Below are positions 1 through 6,124 of a stretch of DNA of 6,922 nucleotides, in pieces. The notes under the pieces are model-generated. The model had not been told where the DNA came from, did not search any database, and was given only the letters and a program-made list of their open reading frames with translations. The stretch comes from Parachlamydiaceae bacterium (GTDB taxonomy: Bacteria > Chlamydiota > Chlamydiia > Chlamydiales > Parachlamydiaceae): contig PLSG01000218.1 in assembly GCA_003164155.1 (NCBI GenBank), positions 5,032 to 11,953 of the forward strand. Direction: 5' to 3'. The position numbers and the translations under genes were made by a program. How positions within the stretch are numbered: position 1 is the stretch's first letter; the number at the start of each line of letters is the position of its first letter.

Positions 1-957
1 ACCGGCGACATCGCCGCTTTGCAACATCTACAGGGAATGCCTAAGAGATTCCCACAAAGCCCCTATCTCATATATGCACACTATCTTTTGGGATTGGATC
101 AAAAGCAGCTGAGGAGAAATCAAGAGGGTAAACTCATCCATAAACGCAATCTCACTGCTGCCATCGATGCCTTCCAGGCCGCGGAGACGGCTTTTGAAGA
201 ATGGACTAAGCGCTCAGAGACAGCACAAGCCTCTGAACAGCTAGCATATTTTACCCCCCTTCGTTATCGAGCCACCCTGGAAAGGGCCTTAGCTAATCTA
301 TGTATAGCCGAAGAGTCCAGAGGCGCCAAAAAGCAAATCTATTTAGAATACTCCCAAGAGGTCTTTCAAAAACTGCTAGCAGATATACATGACCCCGCGC
401 ATTCCATGCAGTGGTTGGATAAGTCAGAGTCTTTCCCTCTATTCCACCAAGAGGCCAGCTTTGGCCTGGCCCAGACTTTTTTAAAAGGCGGCGACGACAA
501 AACCGCCGAAGAAATATACGATGGCATGCTTGCAAGCTATGCCACAGCCACAGTCACTAGAGGATATTTTCTATCCAGAGTCTGGTATGAAAAGGGGATG
601 ATCGCCATGCGCGGCAAACAATTTGATACAGCCCTCTATTGCTTGGAAAAGGCCGAAGATGCCGGCAAAGGAAAGCTGTTGAGCACAGACCAAAGGCTCG
701 ATCTTTGGATTCAACAAAGTCATGCGCATAGCGGGCTTAGCGAATTTGATGAGGCCATGTCGGCGCTTTCCAAAGTCATCAATGAAGACGTTATATCCCG
801 TTTGCGCCTTAAAGCCATGTATCTGAGAGCTGAAGTATACGAGCTCGAAGGCCGCAGCGAACTTGCCCTAAAGCAGCTTGAAGCCTTGGCCAAAAAGGGC
901 GGCGAATGGGCCCTGAAAGCACAAAATAAATTACATACACATTATGGACATCCCTAA
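1..957 (+). CDS. TPR-type helical repeat protein, 5' end outside window
   Basis: The frame is open from base 1 (Thr-Gly-Asp-Ile-Ala-Ala-Leu) to a TAA at 955-957, so this is the C-terminal 318 residues of a longer protein; the TTG at 19 is an in-frame leucine codon, not a convincing start. The protein is alpha-helical throughout, with paired amphipathic helices of TPR character, for example the segments around GMIAMRGKQFDTALYCLEKA, SGLSEFDEAMSALSKVI and AEVYELEGRSELALKQLEAL. TPR proteins are protein-interaction scaffolds. In several PVC and related bacteria a large TPR protein precedes exbB-exbD, so it is probably a periplasmic or envelope partner of the downstream motor; this is inference from position. 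No signal peptide can be judged because the N-terminus is missing. The 3' end overlaps the next gene by 14 bp, suggesting translational coupling. Confidence 0.8.
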   Translation, partial: TGDIAALQHLQGMPKRFPQSPYLIYAHYLLGLDQKQLRRNQEGKLIHKRNLTAAIDAFQAAETAFEEWTKRSETAQASEQLAYFTPLRYRATLERALANLCIAEESRGAKKQIYLEYSQEVFQKLLADIHDPAHSMQWLDKSESFPLFHQEASFGLAQTFLKGGDDKTAEEIYDGMLASYATATVTRGYFLSRVWYEKGMIAMRGKQFDTALYCLEKAEDAGKGKLLSTDQRLDLWIQQSHAHSGLSEFDEAMSALSKVINEDVISRLRLKAMYLRAEVYELEGRSELALKQLEALAKKGGEWALKAQNKLHTHYGHP

Positions 958-1588
958 TATGATCGCCTCAATATTTCAATACAACTCCAGCTGGAATATC
1001 ATCTTGTTGATTATCATGGGGTGCTCCATCTTGGGCTTTACCATCTTCATCGAACGCCTTCTTTTGCTACGCAAATCGGAAAGGGATACAAACGCCTTTA
1101 TCATCAGTGTGCGTAAAGCCATCAAAGAAGGCAATATAGTCGACGCCATCTATGTGTGCGAAACCACTGGGGGGACTATCGCAAATATTGTCAAATCCGG
1201 CTTGGCCAAACACAACCGCCCTAAGGAGCAAATTGAAAGCGCCATGGAGATCAGCGGTTTGGTGGAGATCGCCCACTTGGAAAAAAACGCCAAAATTCTC
1301 TCCATTATCGCCAATATAGCCCCTTTAATTGGTCTGCTTGGCACTGTACTGGGATTTATCCAAGCATTCACAGAAATGCGCCTAAGCGGCTTGGTTGACA
1401 TCTCCGCTACGCGCATCGGGGAGGCCATGGAGTACGCCCTGGTGACCACAGCCGCGGGACTTGTCGTGGCCATTCCGGCGATCATCGCCTATAATTACAT
1501 CGTCAGTCGGATCGAAGGCTTCGTCTTGGAAATCCAGACAGCTTCGGCCGAAATCATCGATCTGCTGCTACACCGCGACGAGGATTGA
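944..1588 (+). CDS. exbB: MotA/TolQ/ExbB family proton channel subunit
   Basis: Inner-membrane subunit of the ExbB/TolQ channel, which with ExbD/TolR uses the proton gradient to drive a TonB/TolA-type transducer. The 214-residue protein has the three expected membrane segments: about 18-42, 117-142 and 165-189. Family hallmarks are visible: the APLIGLLGTVLGF stretch (126-138) in TM2 and ALVTTAAGLVVAIPA (165-179) in TM3, with the channel-lining threonines 168 and 169. The cytoplasmic domain lies between TM1 and TM2. The start at 944 overlaps the upstream gene by 14 bp. A second in-frame ATG at 959 lies just after the upstream stop and may be the true start; neither has a clear Shine-Dalgarno. 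It is followed 12 bp later by exbD. ExbB and TolQ cannot be separated by sequence alone; the symbol is by family. Confidence 0.93.
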   Translation: MDIPNMIASIFQYNSSWNIILLIIMGCSILGFTIFIERLLLLRKSERDTNAFIISVRKAIKEGNIVDAIYVCETTGGTIANIVKSGLAKHNRPKEQIESAMEISGLVEIAHLEKNAKILSIIANIAPLIGLLGTVLGFIQAFTEMRLSGLVDISATRIGEAMEYALVTTAAGLVVAIPAIIAYNYIVSRIEGFVLEIQTASAEIIDLLLHRDED

Positions 1589-1600
1589 AGGTAACCTCCC

Positions 1601-2047
1601 ATGCGCTTTAAAACCAACTTAAAAGCCTCGCACACCCTCATCGATCTCACCCCGTTGGTCGACGTGGTTTTCCTCATGCTCATTTTTTTTATCGTCACCT
1701 CTGACATACTCCCCTTGAAGTCACTTCAAGTGGAAAACCCCACACTCAATCGCGATACCCCTCCCCTAACTACGCAGCTGCTGGTAGTGATGGATGCACA
1801 GAATGTGCTCTATCTGGGATCGAAAAAAGCCATCGTCGATTTTGCTTCCTTAAAGAGTTTGCTGCAAGCCGAGATCGCCAAGATTAAAAGCCAAAATTCC
1901 AGCTCAGACCCCACCGTGGTGCTGAGTGTCGACCGAGCGGTAGAATACGGCTCTTTTTTGCGTCTTTTCGCCATCGCCCAAGAATGCGAATGCCGCATCC
2001 GCCTGGTGTACCAACCCGATGAATCAACCAAGCAAGAGTACTTCTGA
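1601..2047 (+). CDS. exbD: ExbD/TolR family proton channel partner
   Basis: Single-pass membrane partner of ExbB/TolQ. The 148-residue protein has a short cytoplasmic N-terminus, one membrane helix (about 18-34) and a periplasmic domain. The signature IDLTPLVDVVFLMLIFFIVT (14-33) contains Asp21 at the position of the proton-carrying aspartate of ExbD (Asp25 in E. coli). The C-terminal part (106-136, VVLSVDRAVEYGSFLRL and onward) fits the periplasmic fold of the family. A GAAGG Shine-Dalgarno at 1587-1591 sits 9 nt before the ATG. The TGA at 2045-2047 directly abuts the ATG of the next gene, so the two are probably translationally coupled. The C-terminal tail (about 139-148) is short and polar. 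Confidence 0.93.
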   Translation: MRFKTNLKASHTLIDLTPLVDVVFLMLIFFIVTSDILPLKSLQVENPTLNRDTPPLTTQLLVVMDAQNVLYLGSKKAIVDFASLKSLLQAEIAKIKSQNSSSDPTVVLSVDRAVEYGSFLRLFAIAQECECRIRLVYQPDESTKQEYF

Positions 2048-2830
2048 ATGCTGAAATTGGAAAAAGAGCTGCACAGCCGGGCCATCCTCGTGCGTGTGCG
2101 CACACAAAGCGGCATTTTTAACCCACTGTTTTTTAAGGCTTTAGCTGCGGCTGTGGCCCTGCACTTCTTTGGAGCGGTTATTTTCCACATACAGCTGCTG
2201 CACATCATCCATTACGCCCCAGCGCCCCCACCCGCGGCAGCCCAGGCAGATTTAAATAAAGCCCCTTTCAGTCCAGATGGTTCAGTAATAGCCCAACTCC
2301 ATGCCTCCCACACATCCTACGCGCATTTTCCGCCTCCCCGCACCTCATCCCCCGCATTGCCAGAACTGCCATACTATGCGCTTGTACGCAATATCAATGC
2401 TAAGGACAAAGTTGAGCCTAAAGGCCCCCATAGCCTCGACAAAAATGAAATAAAGCCCTATGCTCTAGCCACTCATGATACACTTTTTGCTCTGCAGCAT
2501 AGACCGATTGGGATATATGTGACAGGCGAAGCTGGGCAAGTCTCTCTTTTACCAGAGAGCATCAACTCTTTTCTCTTTTCCATTCCCAGCCAAAAGCCTC
2601 TGCAGGAATTTGCAGTGAGCTACGCCATCCAAGTGGAAAAGGGATCGGGTAGGATCATTTTTTTCGAACAGCAAGAGGGCTCGTCGCTGCCAGAATTGGA
2701 TAAGCTAGCTGAAAAGATTTTGAAGCGCATGCGCTTCCACGTAAAATCTCGCCAAGTCATCGCGACGGCCTGCGTAGAAGTTATGTTTGTGCTGAATGCA
2801 TCCGGCACATTGCCGGATTTAAATGAATAA
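2048..2830 (+). CDS. TonB/TolA-like energy transducer
   Basis: Predicted periplasm-spanning transducer driven by the adjacent ExbB/ExbD motor. The 260-residue protein has a basic cytoplasmic N-terminus, a membrane helix at about 27-52 carrying His39 (ALHFFGAVI), which resembles the functionally important histidine in the TonB anchor, then a proline/alanine-rich linker beginning APAPPPAAA (58-66) with PPP at 95-97. The last ~75 residues (186-250) follow a TonB-C-like pattern: strand SYAIQVEKGSGRIIFFEQQEG, helix LPELDKLAEKILKRM, strand ATACVEVMFVLN. Similarity is architectural and weak at the sequence level, so TolA and TonB cannot be told apart. Position immediately after exbD, with no gap, is strong support. 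It may correspond to the uncharacterised gene that follows exbB-exbD in Chlamydia. No Shine-Dalgarno is needed if translation is coupled. Confidence 0.72.
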   Translation: MLKLEKELHSRAILVRVRTQSGIFNPLFFKALAAAVALHFFGAVIFHIQLLHIIHYAPAPPPAAAQADLNKAPFSPDGSVIAQLHASHTSYAHFPPPRTSSPALPELPYYALVRNINAKDKVEPKGPHSLDKNEIKPYALATHDTLFALQHRPIGIYVTGEAGQVSLLPESINSFLFSIPSQKPLQEFAVSYAIQVEKGSGRIIFFEQQEGSSLPELDKLAEKILKRMRFHVKSRQVIATACVEVMFVLNASGTLPDLNE

Positions 2831-2848
2831 TCATGAGTGAGATAAAGG

Positions 2849-3109
2849 ATGATTGAACTATCCCCTAGCACGGCTTTTATGCTCTATCTGGGCTTGACTC
2901 TGGCTGCCGTATTGGGTCTTTGGGCATATCAACACTTTGATTCCAGAAAGAGCAAACTCACTACAACCGATCAGCGCATATACATATGCGAATACTGCCA
3001 CTTCGTGTATCTGGCTGAGCATGCCAAAAAGATTACGCAATGCCCCCAATGCCAGTCGCACAATAAAGATAATGCGCTAGCTTTAAATAAAAAACAAAAA
3101 AACCTATGA
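2849..3109 (+). CDS. Small membrane-anchored zinc-ribbon protein
   Basis: An 86-residue protein with one membrane helix (about 11-30, FMLYLGLTLAAVLGLWAYQHF) and a C-terminal zinc-ribbon: CEYC at 47-50 and CPQC at 65-68, that is Cys-X2-Cys, 14 residues, Cys-X2-Cys. The basic residues after the helix (DSRKSK) place the ribbon in the cytoplasm by the positive-inside rule. The tail is lysine-rich. It lies 18 bp after the transducer gene and probably belongs to the same operon. The ATG at 2849 has AAAGG directly touching it (too close), and a weak GAG at 2839-2841; Met11 at 2879 is an alternative start but would clip the helix. Function is not recognised; a regulatory or assembly role with the ExbB/ExbD system is only a guess from position. 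Confidence 0.72.
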   Translation: MIELSPSTAFMLYLGLTLAAVLGLWAYQHFDSRKSKLTTTDQRIYICEYCHFVYLAEHAKKITQCPQCQSHNKDNALALNKKQKNL

Positions 3110-3112
3110 GCT

Positions 3113-3132
3113 CAAAATTCAACCGAATTTTG
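3113..3132 (+). repeat. AT-rich hairpin after the exbB-exbD operon
   Basis: An 8-bp perfect stem, CAAAATTC (3113-3120) with GAATTTTG (3125-3132) around an AACC loop, beginning 4 nt after the zinc-ribbon stop codon. It could mark the end of the operon or stabilise the 3' end, but the stem is AT-rich and no T tract follows, so it is not a standard intrinsic terminator. Confidence 0.35.
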
Positions 3133-3169
3133 CGTTCATAAAAAACCAGCAGTTAATCAAAGGCAGATC

Positions 3170-3751
3170 ATGGCTGAATTGCCCAAAACCTTGTCAGAGG
3201 ATAAAGTCTTTAAGTCCGAGGACTTCTCTAGAAAATCATTCGCAGGCGAACACTATACGCATTGTACTTTCCATAGCTGCAACTTTAGCGAAGCGCTCTT
3301 GCGGAATGCACAATTTTGCACGTGCCGCTTCGAAGAGTGCAATTTCAGCCTCGCGAAATTTGAAGGTTCCCGCCTACAAGAGGTTCAATTCAACCACTGC
3401 AAGGTCGTAGGGGCGGAATTCTTTAAATGCGCCAAGACTTTTTTCTCAGCTTCTTTTAAAAAAAGTATACTGCTTTACTGCAACTTTTCAGACCTCAACT
3501 TAAAAGGCACAACGTTTTCAGCGAGTAAGCTCAAGGAATGCTACTTCACCAACACCTGCTTGTGCGAAGCTAGCTTTGCCGATGTGGACCTCTCAGGCAG
3601 CACCTTCCACAACGCAGACCTCTCCAAAGCGGACTTTTCCAGCGCCTTCAACTACGACATCGATCCCCGCACAAACAAAATCAAAAAAGCCAAGTTTTCG
3701 CTACCAGAAGCTATAGGTTTACTGCGCGGCTTTGAGATCACCCTCGTTTAG
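3170..3751 (+). CDS. Pentapeptide-repeat protein
   Basis: A 193-residue protein made almost entirely of pentapeptide repeats, which fold into a right-handed quadrilateral beta-helix. The central Phe/Leu of each repeat recurs every five residues at 34, 39, 44 to 84 and then at 91, 96, 101 to 156; the seven-residue step between Phe84 and Phe91 is a two-residue register shift that probably forms a bulge or small loop. The C-terminal segment (about 161-193: NYDIDPRTNKIKKAKFSLPE, then AIGLLRGFEITLV) is not repeat and resembles, from memory, a conserved tail of some bacterial pentapeptide proteins. There is no signal peptide or membrane helix, so it is probably cytoplasmic. The size is in the range of gyrase-interacting members (MfpA, Qnr), but that function cannot be assigned. 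An AAAGG Shine-Dalgarno lies about 7 nt before the ATG. Confidence 0.88.
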   Translation: MAELPKTLSEDKVFKSEDFSRKSFAGEHYTHCTFHSCNFSEALLRNAQFCTCRFEECNFSLAKFEGSRLQEVQFNHCKVVGAEFFKCAKTFFSASFKKSILLYCNFSDLNLKGTTFSASKLKECYFTNTCLCEASFADVDLSGSTFHNADLSKADFSSAFNYDIDPRTNKIKKAKFSLPEAIGLLRGFEITLV

Positions 3752-3763
3752 ATTGTGTTTTTT

Positions 3764-3769
3764 AGGAGA
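3764..3769 (+). promoter_or_regulatory. Strong Shine-Dalgarno before a 19-codon ORF
   Basis: AGGAGA, 7 nt before the ATG at 3777. It is one of the best ribosome-binding sites in the window and points at a very short ORF rather than at the large downstream gene, which has its own GAGG at 3835-3838. Confidence 0.55.
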
Positions 3770-3814
3770 ATTCGCTATGCTATTAGATCATGATTTTCTT
3801 TCCCATAGCGGATT
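3769..3814 (+). promoter_or_regulatory. Hairpin enclosing the start codon of the short ORF
   Basis: Bases 3769-3779 (AATTCGCTATG) can pair with 3804-3814 (CATAGCGGATT): 11 bp including one G-U pair, with a 24-nt loop that itself contains the palindrome ATCATGAT. The 5' arm contains the ATG at 3777 and touches the last base of the Shine-Dalgarno. In mRNA it could mask initiation; in DNA it could be an operator-like dyad. Function is inference. Confidence 0.4.
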
Positions 3815-3836
3815 AATCCACTTTAATATTCTGTGA
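3777..3836 (+). CDS. Putative 19-residue leader peptide / small ORF
   Basis: ATG at 3777 to TGA at 3834-3836 encodes MLLDHDFLSHSGLIHFNIL. Support for translation is the AGGAGA ribosome-binding site 7 nt upstream and the placement of its stop codon at the GAGG (3835-3838) of the next gene, an arrangement suited to translational coupling. The peptide has three histidines and five leucines but no obvious attenuation run, and no signal peptide or recognised homologue. It could be a true leader peptide, a small protein, or the remnant start of a decayed gene. Confidence 0.35.
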   Translation: MLLDHDFLSHSGLIHFNIL

Positions 3837-3845
3837 GGTTTGCAC

Positions 3846-4685
3846 ATGCGCATCATATCTTGTATAAGTCTAGCAGCAGTCATAGGCCTAGGCGCTTGGT
3901 TTGCTTGGAATAACACTAGCTATATCACTGACATGATAGACAACCACATCAGCTCGGGCAATGTAATCACCTTGGAAGCCCGCTATACGGCTGAACAGAT
4001 CATGGATACGCGCCGCAAAGAGCTGCTCACAAACCCTACACATGAATTTCAAAATCCTTCACTTAAGTTTTTCCCCTATCTATTGTTAGATGTAAAATTC
4101 GGCTCGGCCGATAAGAAAACCCGTGAGGGTGTCATTTTATGGAGCATGGAAGATGGCGAAATGGTGATCAACACCGCCAACTGGGAAACCAGCCATGGAT
4201 TTGCCGATAGCATGCACGCTCAGGCTAATGCCGGCGATTTTAAGATAATCAACGCCTTGGCCAGCAGTTCCAAGCCTATGACCAAAGAAGAACTGCTCAA
4301 AGTTCTACTTGTGGACGAGGCCACGCTGAATGCCTGGCTGGAAAGCTCACAAGAAAAGCACTTGGTGGTAAGCAAGGAAAACGAATATTACCTGCACTTT
4401 GAAAACCCGCGCATGCAGGTCATTCCGCAAACAAAATTTGTGCAGTCACTAGTGACGAAAGCGTATAGCAATACAGCAAAAGTCAGCAAAAACTACTCTA
4501 AAAGCCAGATCGAAAAAATTGCCAAGGCGGCCTTTGGCAACAGCTTCACCATACGCCATGCCACAGAGGTGTTTTTACCGGTGATCAACCTCGAGGTGCG
4601 GAACCCCGACGGCTCCATCTTCAGCAGCTACTGGAACGCTTTAACCGGTCAGCGCATTTCACCGCGCTACCACTCTGTGGATTAA
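3846..4685 (+). CDS. Membrane-anchored protein of unknown function
   Basis: I do not recognise this family. The ATG at 3846 is preferred because GAGG at 3835-3838 lies 7 nt upstream; the in-frame TTG at 3840 is only 1 nt from it. The 279-residue product has a short N-terminal membrane anchor or uncleaved signal (about 3-21, no lipobox), so the rest is probably periplasmic. Three parts can be seen: residues 45-122, with the run FFPYLLLDVKFGS and ILWSMEDGEMVINTANW; residues 131-185, whose helix-helix-helix-strand pattern (FKIINALA, TKEELLKVL, DEATLNAWLES, LVVSKENEYYLHF) looks winged-helix-like; and residues 220-271, helix plus strands ending NPDGSIFSSYWNALTGQRI, vaguely like a PepSY-type unit. 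A winged helix outside the cytoplasm would more likely be a structural or protein-binding module. It is separated from the pentapeptide gene by the small ORF and may be cotranscribed. Confidence 0.82.
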   Translation: MRIISCISLAAVIGLGAWFAWNNTSYITDMIDNHISSGNVITLEARYTAEQIMDTRRKELLTNPTHEFQNPSLKFFPYLLLDVKFGSADKKTREGVILWSMEDGEMVINTANWETSHGFADSMHAQANAGDFKIINALASSSKPMTKEELLKVLLVDEATLNAWLESSQEKHLVVSKENEYYLHFENPRMQVIPQTKFVQSLVTKAYSNTAKVSKNYSKSQIEKIAKAAFGNSFTIRHATEVFLPVINLEVRNPDGSIFSSYWNALTGQRISPRYHSVD

Positions 4686-4783
4686 ACCGGCAGACTAAAT
4701 TGCATGCCTGACCCCGATGCACTATGCCTTTCAGAGGTGCAACATTCTTCATAAATCTTCCAGGGCTGTGCGATTTGTCTATT

Positions 4784-4809
4784 TTTTTGCATTTTAATGC
4801 AAAAATTTT
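4784..4809 (+). terminator. AT-rich palindrome with T run, possible terminator
   Basis: TTTTTGCATT (4784-4793) pairs with AATGCAAAAA (4796-4805), followed by TTTT (4806-4809); the mirror T run lies on the other side, so it could act on both strands. It is about 100 nt after the stop codon at 4685. The GC content of the stem is very low, so termination strength is doubtful. Confidence 0.35.
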
Positions 4810-4833
4810 CATCCCTTTTGCTTGTAACTCAAT

Positions 4834-4944
4834 TCAAGCCTATCCGATTGAAGCCCCACGACCCTTCCTCAGCCTGAAGGGCTGGCAGGGCAACAGCCCT
4901 TCAGGCTAAGGAAGGGTGGTGGGGCTTCAATCGGATAGGCTTGA
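4834..4944. repeat. 111-bp near-perfect palindrome (giant hairpin)
   Basis: Left arm 4834-4884 and right arm 4894-4944 are each 51 nt and complementary at 49 positions, with a 9-nt loop (GCAGGGCAA, 4885-4893). The mismatches are G4860 against G4918 and C4870 against A4908. It is richer in G+C than the flanks. No T tract follows on either strand, so it is not a textbook intrinsic terminator, although between convergent genes it could block or process both transcripts. Length and near-identity of arms fit a dispersed palindromic element or MITE-like repeat. Confidence 0.93.
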
Positions 4945-5056
4945 CCTAAACCAAAACTAGGAAACTGAAATTTTACGGTACTTTTACTTAAATATGGATG
5001 AATTTCTCTCGAGAAAAATTGACAAATCGCACATCTCAACTCTAGGCTACTTGCCC

Positions 5057-5077
5057 TCACCCCCATTCCGGGGGTGA
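5057..5077 (-). terminator. Hairpin downstream of obgE, possible terminator
   Basis: TCACCCCC (5057-5064) and GGGGGTGA (5070-5077) form a perfect 8-bp GC-rich stem with a 5-nt loop, 42 nt beyond the obgE stop on the minus strand. No U tract follows in the minus-strand transcript (it reads GGGCAAGTAG), so if it ends transcription it does so atypically. Confidence 0.4.
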
Positions 5078-5119
5078 AAACAAAAGAGGGTGTGTCTCGG
5101 GTGCAAAGGACATTTGGCC

Positions 5120-6124
5120 TCAGAGCTGCGGCTGCCGGCATTGGCTAGCGATAGCTGCACGCAAAGGCTCCATGCCCACGCCCTGCATGGCTGAAATCTC
5201 AAACAAAACATTGCGGGCACACAGATTTTCGGCCTTGAACAGGGCGATGTGGTCGGCTGACTCTTCGGTATCGACTTTGTTTAAAGCCACCAAAAAAGGC
5301 CTTTGCAGCATTTCTGGATTATAAGCCTCTAGTTCCGCCCGCAAAACTCTGTAATCATCTACAGGATTGCGTCCATCTATGCCGGAGGCATCCAAGACGT
5401 ATATGAGAAGCTTTGTGCGTTCTATATGCCGCAAGAACTCAATGCCCAATCCGCGGTCATCGTGTGCGCCCTCTATAATCCCAGGAATATCAGCTAAAAA
5501 TATGCGCGTATAATCTTCGAGCTGAATAAAGCCTAAGTTGGGATGTAAAGTAGTAAAGGGATAGGGGGCAATTTTGACCTTTACATGCGCTAAAGTAGAC
5601 AAGAGCGTCGACTTTCCGGCATTTGGAAACCCCACAAATCCAACGTCGGCAATCAGCTTAAGCTCAAACTCCACCTTCATCGTTCCGCCTTCATAGCCGG
5701 GAGTGGAAATATTGGGAGCTTGATGCGTAGGGCTTTTAAAGTGTTCATTCCCGTAACCTCCGCGCCCACCTTTACAAAGCAGCAACTCTTGTTTATGCGT
5801 GGCCAGATCACACAAGACAGCCCCGGTAGCTATATCCTTGACCAAGGTACCGCAAGGCAGAGAAAGCACTAGATCTTTTCCATTGCGCCCTGACTGAGAA
5901 TTAGGGCCACCCGGCATGCCGTTATCCGCCTTGAGAATGCGACGATTGCGGTACCAGTCCAATGAAGCCAATTCGGCATCGGCTCTAAGAATCACAGAGC
6001 CCCCCTTGCCGCCATCGCCACCTGTAGGGCCGCCTTTGGGAATAAATTTCTCACGCCGCCAGGCAACGCGACCATTTCCTCCGTTTCCGGCATAGACATC
6101 AACAATTACGCGATCAACAAACAT
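5120..6124 (-). CDS. obgE: GTPase Obg (ObgE/CgtA)
   Basis: Essential ribosome-associated GTPase that binds the 50S subunit and links its assembly to cell state. The 334-residue protein has the glycine-rich Obg fold (about 1-158, starting MFVDRVIVDVYAGNGGNG, with KGGPTGGDGGKGGS at 30-43) and a GTPase domain with all motifs: G1 GFPNAGKST (165-173), G2 PFTT (189-192), G3 DIPGI (212-216), G4 NKVD (282-285) and G5 SAM (311-313). The chain ends soon after G5, so the OCT domain found in many Obg proteins is absent, as in chlamydial Obg. The start is fixed by the conserved MFVD opening; no clear Shine-Dalgarno precedes it. It lies downstream of rplU-rpmA, the usual order, but after a 272-bp gap, so it may have its own promoter. 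Confidence 0.97.
   Translation of the reverse strand: MFVDRVIVDVYAGNGGNGRVAWRREKFIPKGGPTGGDGGKGGSVILRADAELASLDWYRNRRILKADNGMPGGPNSQSGRNGKDLVLSLPCGTLVKDIATGAVLCDLATHKQELLLCKGGRGGYGNEHFKSPTHQAPNISTPGYEGGTMKVEFELKLIADVGFVGFPNAGKSTLLSTLAHVKVKIAPYPFTTLHPNLGFIQLEDYTRIFLADIPGIIEGAHDDRGLGIEFLRHIERTKLLIYVLDASGIDGRNPVDDYRVLRAELEAYNPEMLQRPFLVALNKVDTEESADHIALFKAENLCARNVLFEISAMQGVGMEPLRAAIASQCRQPQL

Larger units (their letters stand above)
4767..5033. repeat. Outer 20-bp inverted repeat framing the palindrome
   Basis: Bases 4767-4786 (TGTGCGATTTGTCTATTTTT) are the reverse complement of 5014-5033 at 19 of 20 positions, the one mismatch being at 4780. The arms are about 230 bp apart and enclose the large palindrome almost symmetrically. 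Inside each arm is a small local dyad, then a TTCATCC heptamer (4808-4814 on the plus strand; 4996-5002 on the minus strand), so weak symmetry continues inward. This organisation resembles a 267-bp non-autonomous element with terminal inverted repeats, but I find no target-site duplication. Confidence 0.6.
4686..5119. other. Non-coding, dyad-rich convergent intergenic region
   Basis: This 434-bp gap lies between the 3' ends of a plus-strand gene and the minus-strand obgE. I see no credible gene: the open frames here run into the large palindrome and have no supporting features. It holds, in order, an AT-rich hairpin (4784-4805), a 111-bp palindrome (4834-4944), a TTTCTC-TC-GAGAAA dyad (5003-5016) and a C/G-rich hairpin (5057-5077), with a 20-bp inverted repeat (4767-4786 and 5014-5033) enclosing the central part. 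Confidence 0.75.

Noticed and set aside
1810..2208. Minus-strand open frames of 132 and 73 codons across exbD and the transducer gene
   Set aside because: They are antisense to well-supported genes and show no domain, signal or ribosome-binding site.
2833..2856. Seven-codon ORF (MSEIKDD) ahead of the zinc-ribbon gene
   Set aside because: No Shine-Dalgarno precedes it and it overlaps the zinc-ribbon start; too short to support beyond chance.
4724..4909. Open frame of 61 codons on the plus strand
   Set aside because: It has no ribosome-binding site and its second half is just the left arm and loop of the palindrome. The opposite strand reads nearly the same peptide because of the symmetry, not because of a gene.
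4834..4944. CRISPR or phage attachment site at the palindrome
   Set aside because: There are no direct repeats with spacers, no adjacent tRNA and no integrase gene in the window.
4869..5141. Open frame of 90 codons on the minus strand overlapping the obgE end
   Set aside because: It overlaps the 3' end of obgE in another frame, crosses the 5057-5077 hairpin and ends inside the palindrome; composition is not protein-like.
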